Positions 33,437 to 34,219 of a stretch of DNA of 34,219 bases are shown here, one piece after another. Position 1 is the first letter of the stretch, and every line of letters starts with the position of its first letter. The DNA lies in assembly GCA_035485275.1 (NCBI GenBank), contig DATHOE010000039.1, forward strand, positions 1 to 34,219, read 5' to 3'. Origin of the DNA: DAIDJD01 sp035485275. Its GTDB lineage: Bacteria > Oederibacteriota > JAJYGY01 > DAIDJD01. The notes beneath the pieces are model-generated. The model was given only the letters and a program-made list of their open reading frames with translations, had not been told where the DNA came from and made no database searches. A program made the translations under genes and the position numbers.

Positions 33437-34219
33437 ATGCCAGTGATCGAAACCACGTCCGCAATGGTCAAGAACGTCTATGACACCACCCGCAAAAACC
33501 TGGCCGTCATCCGCAAGCGCCTGGCCCGCCCCCTGACCCTGGCCGAGAAGATCGTCCTGGGCCACCTCGACAAGCCCGAAACCCAGGAGCTCAAGATCGG
33601 CTCCGGATTCCTCGACACGCGGCCCGACCGCGTGGCCATGCAGGACGCCACCGCCCAGATGGCCATCCTCCAGTTCAGCCAGGCCCAGATCCCCACGGTG
33701 CGCGTTCCCAGCACGGTGCACTGCGACCACCTGATCCAGGCCTACCAGGGCTCGGAAAAGGACCTGGCCACGGCCAACGACGTGAACAAGGAGGTCTACG
33801 CCTTCCTGTCCTCGTCCTGCGACAAGTTCGGCATCGGCTTCTGGAAGCCCGGCGCCGGCATCATCCACCAGGTGGTCTTCGAGAACTACGCCTTCCCCGG
33901 CGGCATGATGATCGGCACGGACAGCCACACCCCCAACGCCGGCGGCCTGGGCATGGTGGCCTGCGGCGTGGGCGGCGCGGACGCGGTGGACGTGATGGCC
34001 GGCCTGCCTTGGGTGGTGAAGCACCCCAAGCGCATCGCCGTGTACCTGACCGGCAAGATGTCGGGCTGGACCTCGCCGAAGGACGTGATCCTGAAGGTGG
34101 CCCAGATCCTCACGGTCAAGGGCGGCACCAACGCCATCGTGGAGTACATCGGCCCCGGCGCGCGCAGCTTCAGCTGCACGGGCAAGGGCACCATCACCAA
34201 CATGGGCGCGGAGATCGGC
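33437..34219 (+). CDS. acn: Aconitate hydratase, mitochondrial type, 3' end beyond window
   Basis: ATG 33437 follows AAGGAG and the frame stays open to the right edge (261 codons). The sequence matches the mitochondrial-type branch: RPDRVAMQDATAQMA (substrate Gln74), PSTVHCDHLIQA (Asp97, His98), FWKPGAGIIHQVV, and MIGTDSHTPNAGG with Asp162-Ser163-His164. These correspond to active-site residues of the known enzyme; the cluster cysteines are expected further on, outside the window. It converts citrate to isocitrate in the TCA cycle. It is divergently arranged from the membrane gene and may have its own promoter. Confidence 0.97.
   Translation, partial: MPVIETTSAMVKNVYDTTRKNLAVIRKRLARPLTLAEKIVLGHLDKPETQELKIGSGFLDTRPDRVAMQDATAQMAILQFSQAQIPTVRVPSTVHCDHLIQAYQGSEKDLATANDVNKEVYAFLSSSCDKFGIGFWKPGAGIIHQVVFENYAFPGGMMIGTDSHTPNAGGLGMVACGVGGADAVDVMAGLPWVVKHPKRIAVYLTGKMSGWTSPKDVILKVAQILTVKGGTNAIVEYIGPGARSFSCTGKGTITNMGAEIG

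Overview
The window is GC-rich bacterial DNA with a clear split. A left accessory part (about 1-12,420) holds genes I mostly cannot name. A right core part (about 12,550-34,219) holds housekeeping genes, nearly all on the minus strand. The organism has an outer membrane: there is a LolA-like carrier and an outer-membrane beta-barrel protein. It also has RNase J, a RodZ-like protein, YajQ, RimO and a mitochondrial-type aconitase. This mix fits a deep-branching diderm phylum. Elusimicrobiota is my best guess, from gene content only, and it is not proven here.

Left accessory part. A five-gene minus-strand operon runs from about 8,170 off the left edge. It encodes a small peptide resembling a subtilase propeptide, a subtilisin-family protease with an intact Asp/His/Asn/Ser set, and three large beta-rich proteins (730, 615 and more than 700 residues). 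The three appear to share two sequence modules. Across a strikingly AT-rich 430-bp spacer lies a divergent plus-strand pair: a GH25 lysozyme with a peptidoglycan-binding domain, and a three-segment membrane protein of an unnamed family. None of the seven has a recognisable Sec signal peptide. This protease/lysozyme/membrane/paralogue cassette is the best candidate for an undescribed system.

AT-richer island (10,740-12,420). It holds an outer-membrane beta-barrel gene and a HigBA-type toxin-antitoxin module with two matching palindromic operators. A tiny hydrophobic open frame of uncertain status follows.

Core part, in the direction of transcription (right to left). A GT-C type membrane glycosyltransferase, a short-chain dehydrogenase and a CoA-binding protein lead into RNase J, FtsK, LolA-like, RodZ-like, YajQ, a secreted HEAT-like protein and RimO. 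PgsA, PgpA, a methyltransferase, a GT4 glycosyltransferase and a YfhO-like membrane protein follow. The 4.5S/SRP RNA, DnaX, YbaB and RecR complete the run. Many neighbours overlap by 4 bases, so translational coupling is likely. Themes are envelope building (phospholipid, glycan, lipoprotein traffic, cell shape), chromosome segregation and repair, and RNA or protein modification. At the far right a divergent aconitase gene runs off the window.
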